From the NCBI RefSeq assembly GCF_900637055.1, contig NZ_LR134338.1, forward strand, positions 5,880,001-5,944,000: DNA of 64,000 bases, given 5' to 3'. The position numbers and the translations under genes were made by a program. The DNA is from Brevibacillus brevis (GTDB taxonomy: Bacteria > Bacillota > Bacilli > Brevibacillales > Brevibacillaceae). Shown one piece after another: positions 25,230-33,403 of the stretch. Within the stretch, counting starts at the first letter, position 1; every line of letters begins with the position of its first letter. Under the pieces are notes generated by a model. The model was not told where the DNA came from. It did not search any database and saw only the letters and a list, made by a program, of their open reading frames with translations.

Positions 25230-25847
25230 TTAGTTACGAAATCTCTCTGTAAACCACGCAGCCGAAGCCTCTACTTCCTTCACCGTCAGCTGATGACCAT
25301 ACGAATCCCAATGCACGGTCACGTCAGCACCTGCCTCTGTCAGTAGTCGGTTCAGCTCCTCGGTCTCTTGTGCAGTACAGATCGGATCATTCGTGCCCGC
25401 TCCGATGAACACCGGAATGGCTGACATATCAGGCAGAGCGATCCCACGGCGTGGAACCATTGGGTGGTAAAGAATCGCCCCTTTTAGCGGATTCGGGTAA
25501 TGGAACAGGAGACTACCTGCGATATTCGCCCCGTTCGAATAGCCGACTGCCACGATATTGTCTCGCTCGATCTGATACGTCAACGCCGCCTGATCCAAAA
25601 ACTCATGCAGCTCCTGCGTGCGGTAGACCAAATCCTCTTCGTCAAAAACTCCCTCAGCTAGGCGGCGGAAGAATCGCGGCATGCCGTTTTCGAGAACATT
25701 CCCACGGACGCTCAGAACAGAAGCGCCTGGATAAATGCGATTGGCCAATGGCAAGAGGTTGTTCTCATCTCCGCCTGTTCCGTGAAGCAGCAACAGGGTT
25801 GGTGCTTCTGAATCGGTTCCTTTTCGAAAAATGTGCTTCAGATTCAT
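25230..25847 (-). CDS. mhqD: MhqD-like carboxylesterase/hydrolase
   Basis: A 205-residue alpha/beta hydrolase of the phospholipase/carboxylesterase family: oxyanion HGTGGDENN (22-30), nucleophile elbow GYSNGA, acid in GTNDPI and His in SYGHQLT. Last gene of an mhqN-mhqO-mhqD operon; its start overlaps the mhqO stop. In B. subtilis the operon answers 2-methylhydroquinone and catechol stress. MhqD probably hydrolyses a quinone or ring-cleavage product in the cytosol. Confidence 0.92.
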   Translation of the reverse strand: MNLKHIFRKGTDSEAPTLLLLHGTGGDENNLLPLANRIYPGASVLSVRGNVLENGMPRFFRRLAEGVFDEEDLVYRTQELHEFLDQAALTYQIERDNIVAVGYSNGANIAGSLLFHYPNPLKGAILYHPMVPRRGIALPDMSAIPVFIGAGTNDPICTAQETEELNRLLTEAGADVTVHWDSYGHQLTVKEVEASAAWFTERFRN

Positions 25848-26794
25848 TATTTATCTTCCTCCAACACTCTGACTGTAATCGGCGGCAAGCCTTGCTCAAT
25901 CTGGGCGCGACGTGGCTCATACCACTCAGGGAGCATCAGTTTTTCACCCAATGTATCAAATGGCTCATCTCGTTCAAAGCCCGGAGGATCAGTCGCAATC
26001 TCAAACAAAATCTCGCCCGGCTCGCGGAAGTAAATGGCGTTGAAATATTGACGGTCAATAATATCTGTCGGATGGAGACCGGACTCGGCCGCGCGCTGCT
26101 GCCACAGTTGGTGATCCTGATCATCTATAGCACGCCATGCAATATGGTGGATCGTACCTGCTCCACCTACTCCTCTTGGTATCGGCTCAGCATTCACGTC
26201 AATGACATTGCCCAAATCGCCGTGAGCCTGGAACCGGACAAGGCCGTTTTCTTCGCCAACTCTGGTCAGTCCCATCAGTCTCTCGAGAACATCCATGGTA
26301 TGCGCTGGAGCCATGCTGTACAAGATCGCTCCGCCGAAACCTTTGATCGCCTTATCAACTGGCACTCCGCCAAAGGACCATTTGCTCGCTGGACCGCCTT
26401 CACGTTCCACGATCTCCAGCTGCAAGCCGTCTCTGTCCGTAAATTGCAGATACGTTTCGTTAAAACGCTCCACGCGGCGGTACTCGATCCCGAATTTTTT
26501 CAGTCGATCCTCCCAGAAGGAAAACGCCCCCACCGGAATCAAGAAAGTCGTATAGCCAACCTGCCCACCGCCAACGCGTCCGCGGCGGCCAGATTCCCAC
26601 GGGAAAAAGGTGATCGCGGTACCTGGACTGCCGACCTCATTCCCGAAGTACAGATGATACACATCTGGCGCATCGAAGTTGATCGTTTTTTTCACCATGC
26701 GCAATCCGAGAAACCCTGCATAAAAATCAACGTTATTTTGGGCGCTTGTGACAAAAGCCGTGATATGGTGAATTCCTGCCGTTTGTTGTGTCAT
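25847..26794 (-). CDS. mhqO: MhqO-like ring-cleaving dioxygenase
   Basis: 315 residues from ATG 26794 (SD GGAGG). Two vicinal-oxygen-chelate (glyoxalase-fold) modules: IHHITAFVTSAQNNVDFY at the start and IHHIAWRAIDDQDHQ in the middle supply metal His ligands, with a late EIATDPPGF supplying Glu. This is the pattern of Fe(II) extradiol-type dioxygenases of the MhqO/YdfO group. Predicted to open thiol-reactive hydroquinones. Second gene of the mhqNOD operon. Confidence 0.93.
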   Translation of the reverse strand: MTQQTAGIHHITAFVTSAQNNVDFYAGFLGLRMVKKTINFDAPDVYHLYFGNEVGSPGTAITFFPWESGRRGRVGGGQVGYTTFLIPVGAFSFWEDRLKKFGIEYRRVERFNETYLQFTDRDGLQLEIVEREGGPASKWSFGGVPVDKAIKGFGGAILYSMAPAHTMDVLERLMGLTRVGEENGLVRFQAHGDLGNVIDVNAEPIPRGVGGAGTIHHIAWRAIDDQDHQLWQQRAAESGLHPTDIIDRQYFNAIYFREPGEILFEIATDPPGFERDEPFDTLGEKLMLPEWYEPRRAQIEQGLPPITVRVLEEDK

Positions 26795-26814
26795 TTTGAA
26801 TAGCCTCCTCAAAT

Positions 26815-27453
26815 TTATTTACTTGCTTGGAATGTGTTGTAGCTCACGAACTCTCCAACGGGCTTGCGATACCCTCTGACACGCTGACTGGATGTATCTT
26901 CTTTTCCAATCGTGATCATCAAAGCTGGCACAAAGCTGTCCGGAACCTTTGCTATCTCTTGGATGGCTGCTGGATCGAATCCGATCATCGGGCAAGTATC
27001 CCAGCCTTTATCTTTTGCAGCGAGCATGAACAGCATTGCGGACAAATTCGCATTGCGGATCGCTTCATCTCGCTTGAACTGCTCTCCTCCAGACTCGTAC
27101 ATCGTTTTGACAGCAGCATTGTTGTGGTCGTACTCGCGTTGATCCATGATTCCTAAATGAAGCAGACCTTCATTGATGCGCTCAACGCTTTGGTACGCGT
27201 CCTTGTCTCCAAACACCAGCACCACTGCCGAAGCGGTTTTCACCTTATATTGTCTATATGCCGCTTCATATACTCGCTCCTTGGCTTCTGGATCGGTGAC
27301 AACTACATAATGGGCATGCTGCAGGTTGAATGCAGATGGCGCGAATTTGACCAGCGACATGATTTCATCGATCTCAGCAGGTGTTATCGTTACATCCGTT
27401 AGAAACTTGTTTGCCGATCTTCTGTTTTTGACAAGGGTAGTGAAATCACTCAT
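26815..27453 (-). CDS. mhqN: MhqN-like nitroreductase
   Basis: 212-residue FMN-dependent nitroreductase-family protein: KNRRSANKFLTDVTITPAEI start, FAPSAFNLQHAHYVVV, and CPMIGFDPAAI near the C-terminus. ATG 27453 has a GGAGG SD. First gene of the operon, directly downstream of a consensus sigma-A promoter with MhqR-type operators. Probably reduces quinones or related electrophiles with NAD(P)H. Confidence 0.93.
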   Translation of the reverse strand: MSDFTTLVKNRRSANKFLTDVTITPAEIDEIMSLVKFAPSAFNLQHAHYVVVTDPEAKERVYEAAYRQYKVKTASAVVLVFGDKDAYQSVERINEGLLHLGIMDQREYDHNNAAVKTMYESGGEQFKRDEAIRNANLSAMLFMLAAKDKGWDTCPMIGFDPAAIQEIAKVPDSFVPALMITIGKEDTSSQRVRGYRKPVGEFVSYNTFQASK

Positions 27454-27495
27454 GGGACTTCCTCCTCGATTTTTTCTATCTCATTCATTTTTCAA

Positions 27496-27513
27496 TATCT
27501 TAAATTAAAGATA
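27496..27513. promoter_or_regulatory. MhqR-type operator 2 (in the leader of mhqNOD)
   Basis: TATCTTAAATTAAAGATA has the same TATCTT-N6-AAGATA dyad as the site at the promoter. It lies 43 bp upstream of the mhqN start, inside the 5' leader, where bound repressor could act as a roadblock or pair with operator 1. Confidence 0.7.
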
Positions 27514-27571
27514 ATAGCTTTTAAAAATGTTCCTGCTTGGGGAAGTAGGATGACGATGTTACAAAAATGAA

Positions 27572-27618
27572 TATCTTGAATTTAAGATAATTATAGGACT
27601 AAAATTCTTCCTTGTCAA
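27572..27618 (-). promoter_or_regulatory. Consensus sigma-A promoter of mhqNOD with MhqR-type operator 1
   Basis: TTGACA (27618-27613), 17-bp spacer and TATAAT (27595-27590) are both perfect. TATCTTGAATTTAAGATA (27572-27589) follows at once, covering the start point. It matches the B. subtilis MhqR box (TATCTcgaattcgAGATA) except for the inner bases. Such a strong promoter needs tight repression; the mhqR gene itself is not in the window. Confidence 0.85.
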
Positions 27619-27665
27619 CAGCCCAAGGCCAGAAGAATGAAATCTCTTCCAGCCTGAGGGATTTG

Positions 27666-28169
27666 TCAGTTGGCGTACCAGTATAGAGCATAATCTGTCA
27701 TGACAGAAGGATGCCCCATTTGGCGCAGCATCGCCGTTATGTTTCCACGATGATACGTTCCGTGATTGACCACTTGCATGATGATTTCTGCCAAGCTCGT
27801 ATCGCGTACGCTCGTGTACGGATTATCAAGGACAATGCGCCGTTCCAAATCTTCTTCTTGGCTGAGAACAGCTCTGAATTGCTCAACCAGCTCGGCATAC
27901 TTCCGCTCTACTTCCTCCAGACTTTTTCCCGTTAATTCCTTTTCCCGCTGCCATGCCTCATTCAGCGCCGCTTGCATGTCCATCCCCTGCAATATGAGAA
28001 TCCAGCCTTGGTCCACCATATAAATATGCTCCATCACTTTTGCTACTGTCGGGAAAACGCTTTGGACCTCCTGCTCGTAAACACCTTCCGGAAGTTCCTT
28101 CAAGCGATTGATTAACGTTTGATTCGCCCACGCGTGAAAGTCGTACATGTTTTTGGCATAGTGCGTCAT
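27666..28169 (-). CDS. DinB-family protein (copy 2)
   Basis: 167 residues from ATG 28169 (SD GAGGGGG). Shares with copy 1 (14792-15307) the YDFHAWAN start, EVQSVFPTVAKVMEHIYMVD and the metal-site segment QVVNHGTYHRGNITAMLRQMGH. It lies 35 bp after a saccharopine-dehydrogenase-like gene and may belong to that operon. A metal-dependent helical-bundle protein of unknown substrate. Confidence 0.87.
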   Translation of the reverse strand: MTHYAKNMYDFHAWANQTLINRLKELPEGVYEQEVQSVFPTVAKVMEHIYMVDQGWILILQGMDMQAALNEAWQREKELTGKSLEEVERKYAELVEQFRAVLSQEEDLERRIVLDNPYTSVRDTSLAEIIMQVVNHGTYHRGNITAMLRQMGHPSVMTDYALYWYAN

Positions 28170-28204
28170 GATAAAGCCCCCTCTTTGGTTCGTCGATAGC
28201 TCTA

Positions 28205-29293
28205 TCATAGACCGGCTACCCTGACAAAAATGGTCAGTGATGCTTCCTGCTCCAGCCAAAATCTCATTTTTTCAAATGAAAACAGTTGTTCTATGTGGTG
28301 GACTCCTGAAGGAAACGCCTCTTCATACAGCGATTTTGCTACAGCAGCCGCCACCATTGCGGTCATGTTGGACTGATCGCGCCCGTAAAGCAGACACTCA
28401 ACTGTCGTCTCGCTAGTTCCCCGTTTTCCCCGTGCTTGTACCTTGATGGCAAACCGATCATCCCCCATTTTCCAACGCCCAAACGCTTCAATCGTGGCTT
28501 CCCGTACTTTTGGCTGATGGAGTAATCGACAAATTCCTATGCTCCGAAGGGCCGCCACTACCCTCGTGATCCCATCCAGATCAAAACAAAGTCGCGTTGA
28601 TACCGTGGGGACACCCAAAGTGCGCGCCAATGTCTGCTGATCGGAAAACGGAAATCGATATGCGTGCTTTTTCCCCAACTCAGGTCCAAAATCAACGAGC
28701 TTGCCCTCTGTCATGCTCTCTACAGTCATAGGCTGATGCTTATTCATCACCTCGTAGCTCGTGCACAAGTTATCGACAGTCCATTCAATCGCGGCCTTCC
28801 CGTGTCGATCACCGAGACCAAGCATAACGAATATGTCCAGCTCATTCACCTGATCCAGCAAGCGATGAGCTTCCCCTGCGAGCAGGTTGGTCAGTCCTGG
28901 TGCCAGTCCTACACTGAGCACGGCGGTTCCCATGTCCTTCGTTTCAGTTTGTCTCCCCCATTGTTCGATTTGCGTCAAAAAATGGCCATTCGCCGAAATA
29001 TCGAGATAATGCGTTCCATTCCGCACACACCCTTCCACAAACGCCGTATCCGTCTGATCCAGACACATGACCACCAGTTTTACTTTTTCCAGCTTGCTTT
29101 GGTCCAACGGCTTGTGAATATCGAGTTGCAGCGGGAGCACCTTCCCATCTGCTTCTCGGCAAAATGCTTCAGCCTTCTCCAAGCTTCGTCCGGCTGCATA
29201 CACCCGCCCCGGATATGCGTTACCCAAATTCTTGCATATGATTGCCCCTACATGACCGTACCCTCCGACGACCACAATTCGATCCTTGCTCAT
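28205..29293 (-). CDS. Saccharopine-dehydrogenase-like NAD(P)-binding protein
   Basis: 362 residues from ATG 29293, which overlaps the MFS stop (ATGA coupling). Rossmann start IVVVGGYGHVGAIICKNLG and GRSLEKAEAF, then VVMCLDQTDTAFVEGCVRNGTHYLDIS, all typical of the saccharopine dehydrogenase/Sacchrp_dh_NADP family. C-terminal substrate domain is less conserved. Co-transcription with an exporter and a possible Fur box suggest a small-molecule modification/export unit, but substrate and reaction are unknown. Confidence 0.8.
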   Translation of the reverse strand: MSKDRIVVVGGYGHVGAIICKNLGNAYPGRVYAAGRSLEKAEAFCREADGKVLPLQLDIHKPLDQSKLEKVKLVVMCLDQTDTAFVEGCVRNGTHYLDISANGHFLTQIEQWGRQTETKDMGTAVLSVGLAPGLTNLLAGEAHRLLDQVNELDIFVMLGLGDRHGKAAIEWTVDNLCTSYEVMNKHQPMTVESMTEGKLVDFGPELGKKHAYRFPFSDQQTLARTLGVPTVSTRLCFDLDGITRVVAALRSIGICRLLHQPKVREATIEAFGRWKMGDDRFAIKVQARGKRGTSETTVECLLYGRDQSNMTAMVAAAVAKSLYEEAFPSGVHHIEQLFSFEKMRFWLEQEASLTIFVRVAGL

Positions 29294-30687
29294 GCCTTCT
29301 CCACCTCTGTGCCCCTCTTTTTCTGCCGCTCCAGACGTCCTGCATACCACCAGACCAACAAACCGCTCAGGCAGATCAGTCCTCCTGCTTCAAAAACCGC
29401 ACGATACGCATCGATCGTCGGCTGCACAGCTTGACTCGATTCGCCGTTCATCATGCCCAGTCCCAACGCTGCGCCGACCACCATCCCTGCATTCCTCGTC
29501 AAGGCGATCATGCCTCCGATCGCGCCCGCATGCTCTATCGGAACGTGGCGCATGATGTAGCTGTTGTTGGGCGAAGCAATCAGCCCCATACCTGCTCCTA
29601 CCAAAGCCAGTACCGCGATGATTTCCACCGCAGATAATGCCTCTAGCCAGATCGCCAAGACGGTCATCCCTGCCCCCATGGCACCGAGACCTGCAAAAAT
29701 GAGCGGCCGTGCTCGATAGCGGTCTGAAGCCCAGCCACTAAAAGGACCCGTCAGCGCCAGCAGCAGTGGGTAAGCAGTCATCATATACCCTGCCGTCAAA
29801 GGGGATTCATGTACTTGATCAAGCAAGTAGAACGGCAGGACAACCAGTACGAGATTAGCGAGCACAAACGAAGTGAAGCTAATAAACAGTCCACTGGACA
29901 CAGCTGATAAGCGAAAGACCGCCACGGGCAGAAACGGCACTGACTGTCGCCGTTCCCACCAGACGAACGCCCATGCTAAGACGAGTACACCCCCAAAAAG
30001 AATGAGCATCCCTTCTGAAGCCCAGCCCCACCCGTTTCCATTGGAGATCGCGATAATGACTGAGCTGACCAGCAGCATGAACAGACCTGCCCCAACGAGA
30101 TCAAGTGAACGGGCCTTCTTCGTCTGCTCGTGGGAAGGAATGTAACGAAAAGCCAGCCCCGTAGCCAAGATGGCGACAGGAACATGAATCAGAAACAGCC
30201 ACTCCCAGCTCAACCACGACGCGATCATCCCACCTGCAATCGGCCCGGTCATGCCGCCAAGCGCAACAGCTGTACTCATGATCCCCATTGCCCTTCCCCG
30301 CATTTCTTTTGGGAGCAAAATAGCAATGAGGGCGATATTGGTAGCCTGGAACATAGCCGCTCCGATGGCTTGCACGATTCGAAGCATGAGCAGCATCGTG
30401 ATCGTCGTCGAAAACGCCACCAAGACAGAGCTTACCGTGAACAGCAGGAAGCCGTAATTGTGCAGCACACGATGCCCGTATCGATCTCCCAGCTTGCCCA
30501 TGAAAGGAAGAAGAGACGCAATGACAAGCAAATAACCCGTTGTAATCCATTGTGCGATCGCCAGCTCCGCCTGAAAAATGTATGTGAACTGAGGAAGCGA
30601 AACATTGACAATCCCCGCCGTAAAATGTGACAAGAATGCACCCAGACAAATCGCGATCATCATGAAAAAGCGCTGCTGCTGGCTCAT
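29290..30687 (-). CDS. DHA2-type MFS efflux transporter
   Basis: 465 residues with about 14 hydrophobic helices; motif A-like GKLGDRYGHRVLH in loop 2-3 and motif C-like AVALGGMTGPIAGG in helix 5, the hallmark of drug:H+ antiporters. First gene of a probable operon with the dehydrogenase-like gene and DinB. A LuxR-type regulator is divergent, and a Fur-like dyad lies 41 bp upstream. The export substrate is unknown; a siderophore or a toxic metabolite are both possible. Confidence 0.9.
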   Translation of the reverse strand: MSQQQRFFMMIAICLGAFLSHFTAGIVNVSLPQFTYIFQAELAIAQWITTGYLLVIASLLPFMGKLGDRYGHRVLHNYGFLLFTVSSVLVAFSTTITMLLMLRIVQAIGAAMFQATNIALIAILLPKEMRGRAMGIMSTAVALGGMTGPIAGGMIASWLSWEWLFLIHVPVAILATGLAFRYIPSHEQTKKARSLDLVGAGLFMLLVSSVIIAISNGNGWGWASEGMLILFGGVLVLAWAFVWWERRQSVPFLPVAVFRLSAVSSGLFISFTSFVLANLVLVVLPFYLLDQVHESPLTAGYMMTAYPLLLALTGPFSGWASDRYRARPLIFAGLGAMGAGMTVLAIWLEALSAVEIIAVLALVGAGMGLIASPNNSYIMRHVPIEHAGAIGGMIALTRNAGMVVGAALGLGMMNGESSQAVQPTIDAYRAVFEAGGLICLSGLLVWWYAGRLERQKKRGTEVEKA

Positions 30688-30727
30688 ACGGTCTTTCCAA
30701 CTCCTCGCGTATCTTGTAAATTTATAC

Positions 30728-30742
30728 TAAGAATCATTCTCA
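30728..30742. promoter_or_regulatory. Probable Fur box upstream of the MFS operon
   Basis: TAAGAATCATTCTCA keeps 11 of the 14 defined positions of the 7-1-7 Fur consensus and is itself a dyad. It lies between the MFS gene and the LuxR-type regulator, beside an ATTATA (TATAAT on the minus strand). Weaker than the boxes at feuA and btr. Confidence 0.5.
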
Positions 30743-30822
30743 ATTATAGAGAGGATCGAGGAGAGCACCATCCCACAAAGCTGGGATTTTCCTTTTGCCA
30801 ATAGACGTACAGGAGAATGCAG

Positions 30823-31911
30823 ATGAACACAAATCAGGAAGCGAGCAAACGAAAAGTGATGGCACTGGCTGAACGCTTTTCTCACTCCTCACAAGACTAT
30901 CGGACAGCGCTCTTGCAGTTGTTGCGAGAATTCGTCCCTTTTGACGGGGCCTGCTGTACCGCCGTTGATCCGCAAACACTTTTGTCCACCGGAGCCATTA
31001 CAGAAGACGGGGTGGAAGCCATTCATCATGGCATTTTTGAGCATGAATACTTGCGCGAGGACTTCAACCGGTATGATGATTTGTGCAAAGCGGCTGAGCC
31101 TGTCGCGACGTTGAGCCAAGCGACCGAGGGCCAGCTTGAACGCAGTGACCGCTATCGCAATGTTCTGCTCCCCGCCGGGTTTCATGATGAAATGCGTGCT
31201 GCCCTCAAGTATGACGGTGCATGCTGGGGCTATTTGACGCTGTTTCGTTCGCAGGGGCGTCCCTTTTTTTCTGAGCAGGAGCGTGAATGTATTTTGGCTT
31301 TGGCTCCGCTGATTGCGTATCAGTTGCGAAAAACGAGTCTGTCCTTACCCGCTGAGGAGAATACGTGGATAGAAGAAGAGATGGGGATATTGATGCTGTC
31401 GGATCAGTTCACCCTGCTCGCTGCCAATCCCACAGCAGAAAAATGGCTGACCCTGCTGCGCCAATGGGAGTCGATTGATCGCGATACCTTGCCCCGGCCA
31501 GTGCGAGCGGTTTGCTCGCGGGCACTCTCCCAGCTGGCAGAATCGGTTCACACGACATCCATGGCAAAAGTCTGCATTCGCATGCCAGATGGCCCTTACA
31601 TGACGATTCAGGCAAGCCCCATGAACAGCCAAAGCAGCACGGTCCACTTGGCTGTATTGTTCGGTCCCGCAAAACCTACTGACATGCTGCCTCTCATCGC
31701 CGAAGCGTATGGATTGTCAGTGCGGGAGAAGCAAATACTCGACCAGATTGTCCGCGGCGCTTCCACGAAGGAGCTCGCACGCACACTGCACATCTCCGCT
31801 TATACGGTTCAGGATCATTTGAAGTCCATCTTCGTAAAAACCGGGGTGTCCAGCAGACGAGAGCTGATCTGGCAATTGTTTACCCGATTTGGCATACAGG
31901 CGAACCAGTGA
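30823..31911 (+). CDS. LuxR-family transcriptional regulator
   Basis: 362 residues from ATG 30823 (SD AGGAG). An N-terminal GAF-like region is followed by a second sensor-like segment and a C-terminal LuxR helix-turn-helix (LSVREKQILDQIVRGASTKELARTL). No receiver domain, so it is not a standard response regulator. Divergent from the DHA2 MFS operon and a candidate regulator of it. The ligand is unknown. Confidence 0.88.
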   Translation: MNTNQEASKRKVMALAERFSHSSQDYRTALLQLLREFVPFDGACCTAVDPQTLLSTGAITEDGVEAIHHGIFEHEYLREDFNRYDDLCKAAEPVATLSQATEGQLERSDRYRNVLLPAGFHDEMRAALKYDGACWGYLTLFRSQGRPFFSEQERECILALAPLIAYQLRKTSLSLPAEENTWIEEEMGILMLSDQFTLLAANPTAEKWLTLLRQWESIDRDTLPRPVRAVCSRALSQLAESVHTTSMAKVCIRMPDGPYMTIQASPMNSQSSTVHLAVLFGPAKPTDMLPLIAEAYGLSVREKQILDQIVRGASTKELARTLHISAYTVQDHLKSIFVKTGVSSRRELIWQLFTRFGIQANQ

Positions 31912-31917
31912 AAACCT

Positions 31918-31969
31918 AGCGAAAAGCCCCCTTCTTACAGCATACGCTGCCAGAAAGAGGCTTTTCGCT
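31918..31969 (+). terminator. Terminator between convergent genes
   Basis: An 11-bp stem AGCGAAAAGCC/GGCTTTTCGCT with a long partly paired loop separates the LuxR gene from the convergent SMR gene. Confidence 0.75.
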
Positions 31970-31973
31970 ATCA

Positions 31974-32288
31974 TTAAGCGATGAACTTCAAACCAACAAT
32001 ACTGATGACAATCCCTGTAATGAACAGAATCCGCATCCTGTCCCTCGACTCTTTGAAAAACAACATCCCTACCAGCACGCTTCCTGCTGACCCAATGCCC
32101 GTCCATACGGCATAAGCTGTTCCGACCGGGAGCGTCTGTACAGCAGTCGAGAGCAAATAAAAGCTAATACTTGCAAAGATCAAACAGGCAACCGTAGGCT
32201 TCCATTTTGTAAATCCTTCAGTCAGCTTTAATGAAATCACCCCGCCAATTTCTGCGAAACCTGCGATAATCAACATCGCCCATGCCAT
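31974..32288 (-). CDS. SMR-family efflux subunit (YkkD/EbrB-like)
   Basis: 104 residues, four TM helices: MAWAMLIIAGFAEIGGVISLK carries the conserved Glu of the SMR proton/drug site (E13-like), and PVGTAYAVWTGIGSAGSVLVG is the family signature. ATG 32288 has GGAGGTG. It is paired with a second SMR gene 19 bp upstream, the usual arrangement of heterodimeric SMR pumps (EbrAB, YkkCD). Exports cationic drugs or guanidinium-like compounds. Expression is set by the adjacent TetR. Confidence 0.92.
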   Translation of the reverse strand: MAWAMLIIAGFAEIGGVISLKLTEGFTKWKPTVACLIFASISFYLLSTAVQTLPVGTAYAVWTGIGSAGSVLVGMLFFKESRDRMRILFITGIVISIVGLKFIA

Positions 32289-32307
32289 ACTGTCCACCTC
32301 CAAGTTG

Positions 32308-32643
32308 TTATGCGTTCTCTTCTTCCGGCTTGCTCGACAGCTTCAATCCGATAATGCACGTGAGCAGCAACAGGATAAAAAAGATTTTCAAAAAAGATAC
32401 ATCCTCACCCAAGAACATAAATCCAACAACGGCCGTTCCCGCTGCACCAATCCCCGTGAAGATCGCATACGCAGTTCCAACTGGAATCCGCTTCATTGCC
32501 TGAGCAAAAAAGTAGAAGCTGGTAATGATCAATAGAACCGTGACCACACTCACGACAGGCTTCGTGAACCCATCCGAGAACTTCAGTCCCAATGCCCAAG
32601 CAATTTCGATCATTCCGCCAATGATTAAGTAAAACCATGCCAT
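32308..32643 (-). CDS. SMR-family efflux subunit (YkkC/EbrA-like)
   Basis: 111 residues from ATG 32643 (SD GAGGTGA). Four TM helices with the membrane Glu in MAWFYLIIGGMIEIAWALGLK and RIPVGTAYAIFTGIGAAGTAVVG. Its short charged C-terminus (SSKPEEENA) is typical of one half of the heterodimer. A TetR operator-like dyad lies 39 bp upstream. Confidence 0.92.
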   Translation of the reverse strand: MAWFYLIIGGMIEIAWALGLKFSDGFTKPVVSVVTVLLIITSFYFFAQAMKRIPVGTAYAIFTGIGAAGTAVVGFMFLGEDVSFLKIFFILLLLTCIIGLKLSSKPEEENA

Positions 32644-32681
32644 GGTAATCACCTCTTCGTAGTTCTTGTTGCATGAAAATG

Positions 32682-32698
32682 AATGAACGTCAGTCATT
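32682..32698. promoter_or_regulatory. TetR operator upstream of the SMR pair
   Basis: AATGAACGTCAGTCATT is a 17-bp dyad of the form AATGAn-N5-nTCATT. The same element occurs at 33357-33373 upstream of the tetR gene, which ties both sites to one regulator. Confidence 0.7.
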
Positions 32699-32740
32699 TC
32701 CTGCCAAATAAAAAAGAATTGGATATGCTCCAATACTTCT

Positions 32741-33325
32741 TTATTGGACACCTAATGCTCTTTTGCAAAAACGAAGGATTTCCGCTTTATATTCATCTGG
32801 TGCTACATTCTTCTGGTCGCTGCTGTAATAGCGTTCCGCTGTATTTTCGATAAGCGTAATAATGATTTTGGCCGTCCATCTCACATCAATATCTTTCAAG
32901 ATGGCGTTATCATTGATCGCTTTTATGAGGACGCCTTCCATCCACTCATAAAAAGGCTTGTAGATCGTTCCCCATGTCTCCAATGAATTATCAAGGGCAA
33001 ATCCGGAATAGCAAAGGATGATGACATCCCTGTATTCATCCGTAAAGGAAAAAGTCTCATCGACCAACACTTCGAGAACGCTCTCGATATCACTTTTTCC
33101 CAGCAGCTTATCATTGATCCGCTGGAATGTAATCGACAGCAGATTATCCGCAATTGCTGGGACCAGCGCCATTTTGGATGGGAAGTACAAGTAAAACGTC
33201 CCTTGCGCAATCCCTGCTTTTTTCACGATATCGGATATAGACGTCTTATCCAGTCCTTTTTCCGAAATGATTTCGATAGCTGCGTTGAGGATCTTGGAAT
33301 ATTTATCGTCTTTGCTGATTGCCAA
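32741..33325 (-). CDS. TetR-family repressor of the SMR pump
   Basis: 194 residues with a TetR N-terminal HTH (KILNAAIEIISEKGLDKTSISDIVKKAGIAQGTFYLYFPSK) and a helical ligand domain. ATG 33325 has a GGAGGG SD. It lies directly upstream of the two SMR genes on the same strand, with matching operators before itself and before the pump genes. Likely a drug-responsive repressor that also controls itself. Confidence 0.9.
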   Translation of the reverse strand: MAISKDDKYSKILNAAIEIISEKGLDKTSISDIVKKAGIAQGTFYLYFPSKMALVPAIADNLLSITFQRINDKLLGKSDIESVLEVLVDETFSFTDEYRDVIILCYSGFALDNSLETWGTIYKPFYEWMEGVLIKAINDNAILKDIDVRWTAKIIITLIENTAERYYSSDQKNVAPDEYKAEILRFCKRALGVQ

Positions 33326-33356
33326 GTCGCTTCCCTCCTTTTACCGAACGGCCACC

Positions 33357-33403
33357 AATGACTGACTGTCATTCATTTTAACAACTCATATTGAAGCTGT
33401 CAA
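33357..33403 (-). promoter_or_regulatory. Consensus promoter of tetR with TetR operator
   Basis: TTGACA (33403-33398), 17-bp spacer, TAAAAT (33380-33375), then the operator AATGACTGACTGTCATT (33357-33373) across the start point. The -35 and spacer lie inside the last codons of the GNAT gene. Confidence 0.8.

Noticed and set aside
25451-26803. Plus-strand open frame of about 450 codons
   Set aside because: Antisense shadow of mhqD and mhqO, which have clear domains, SDs and operon structure.
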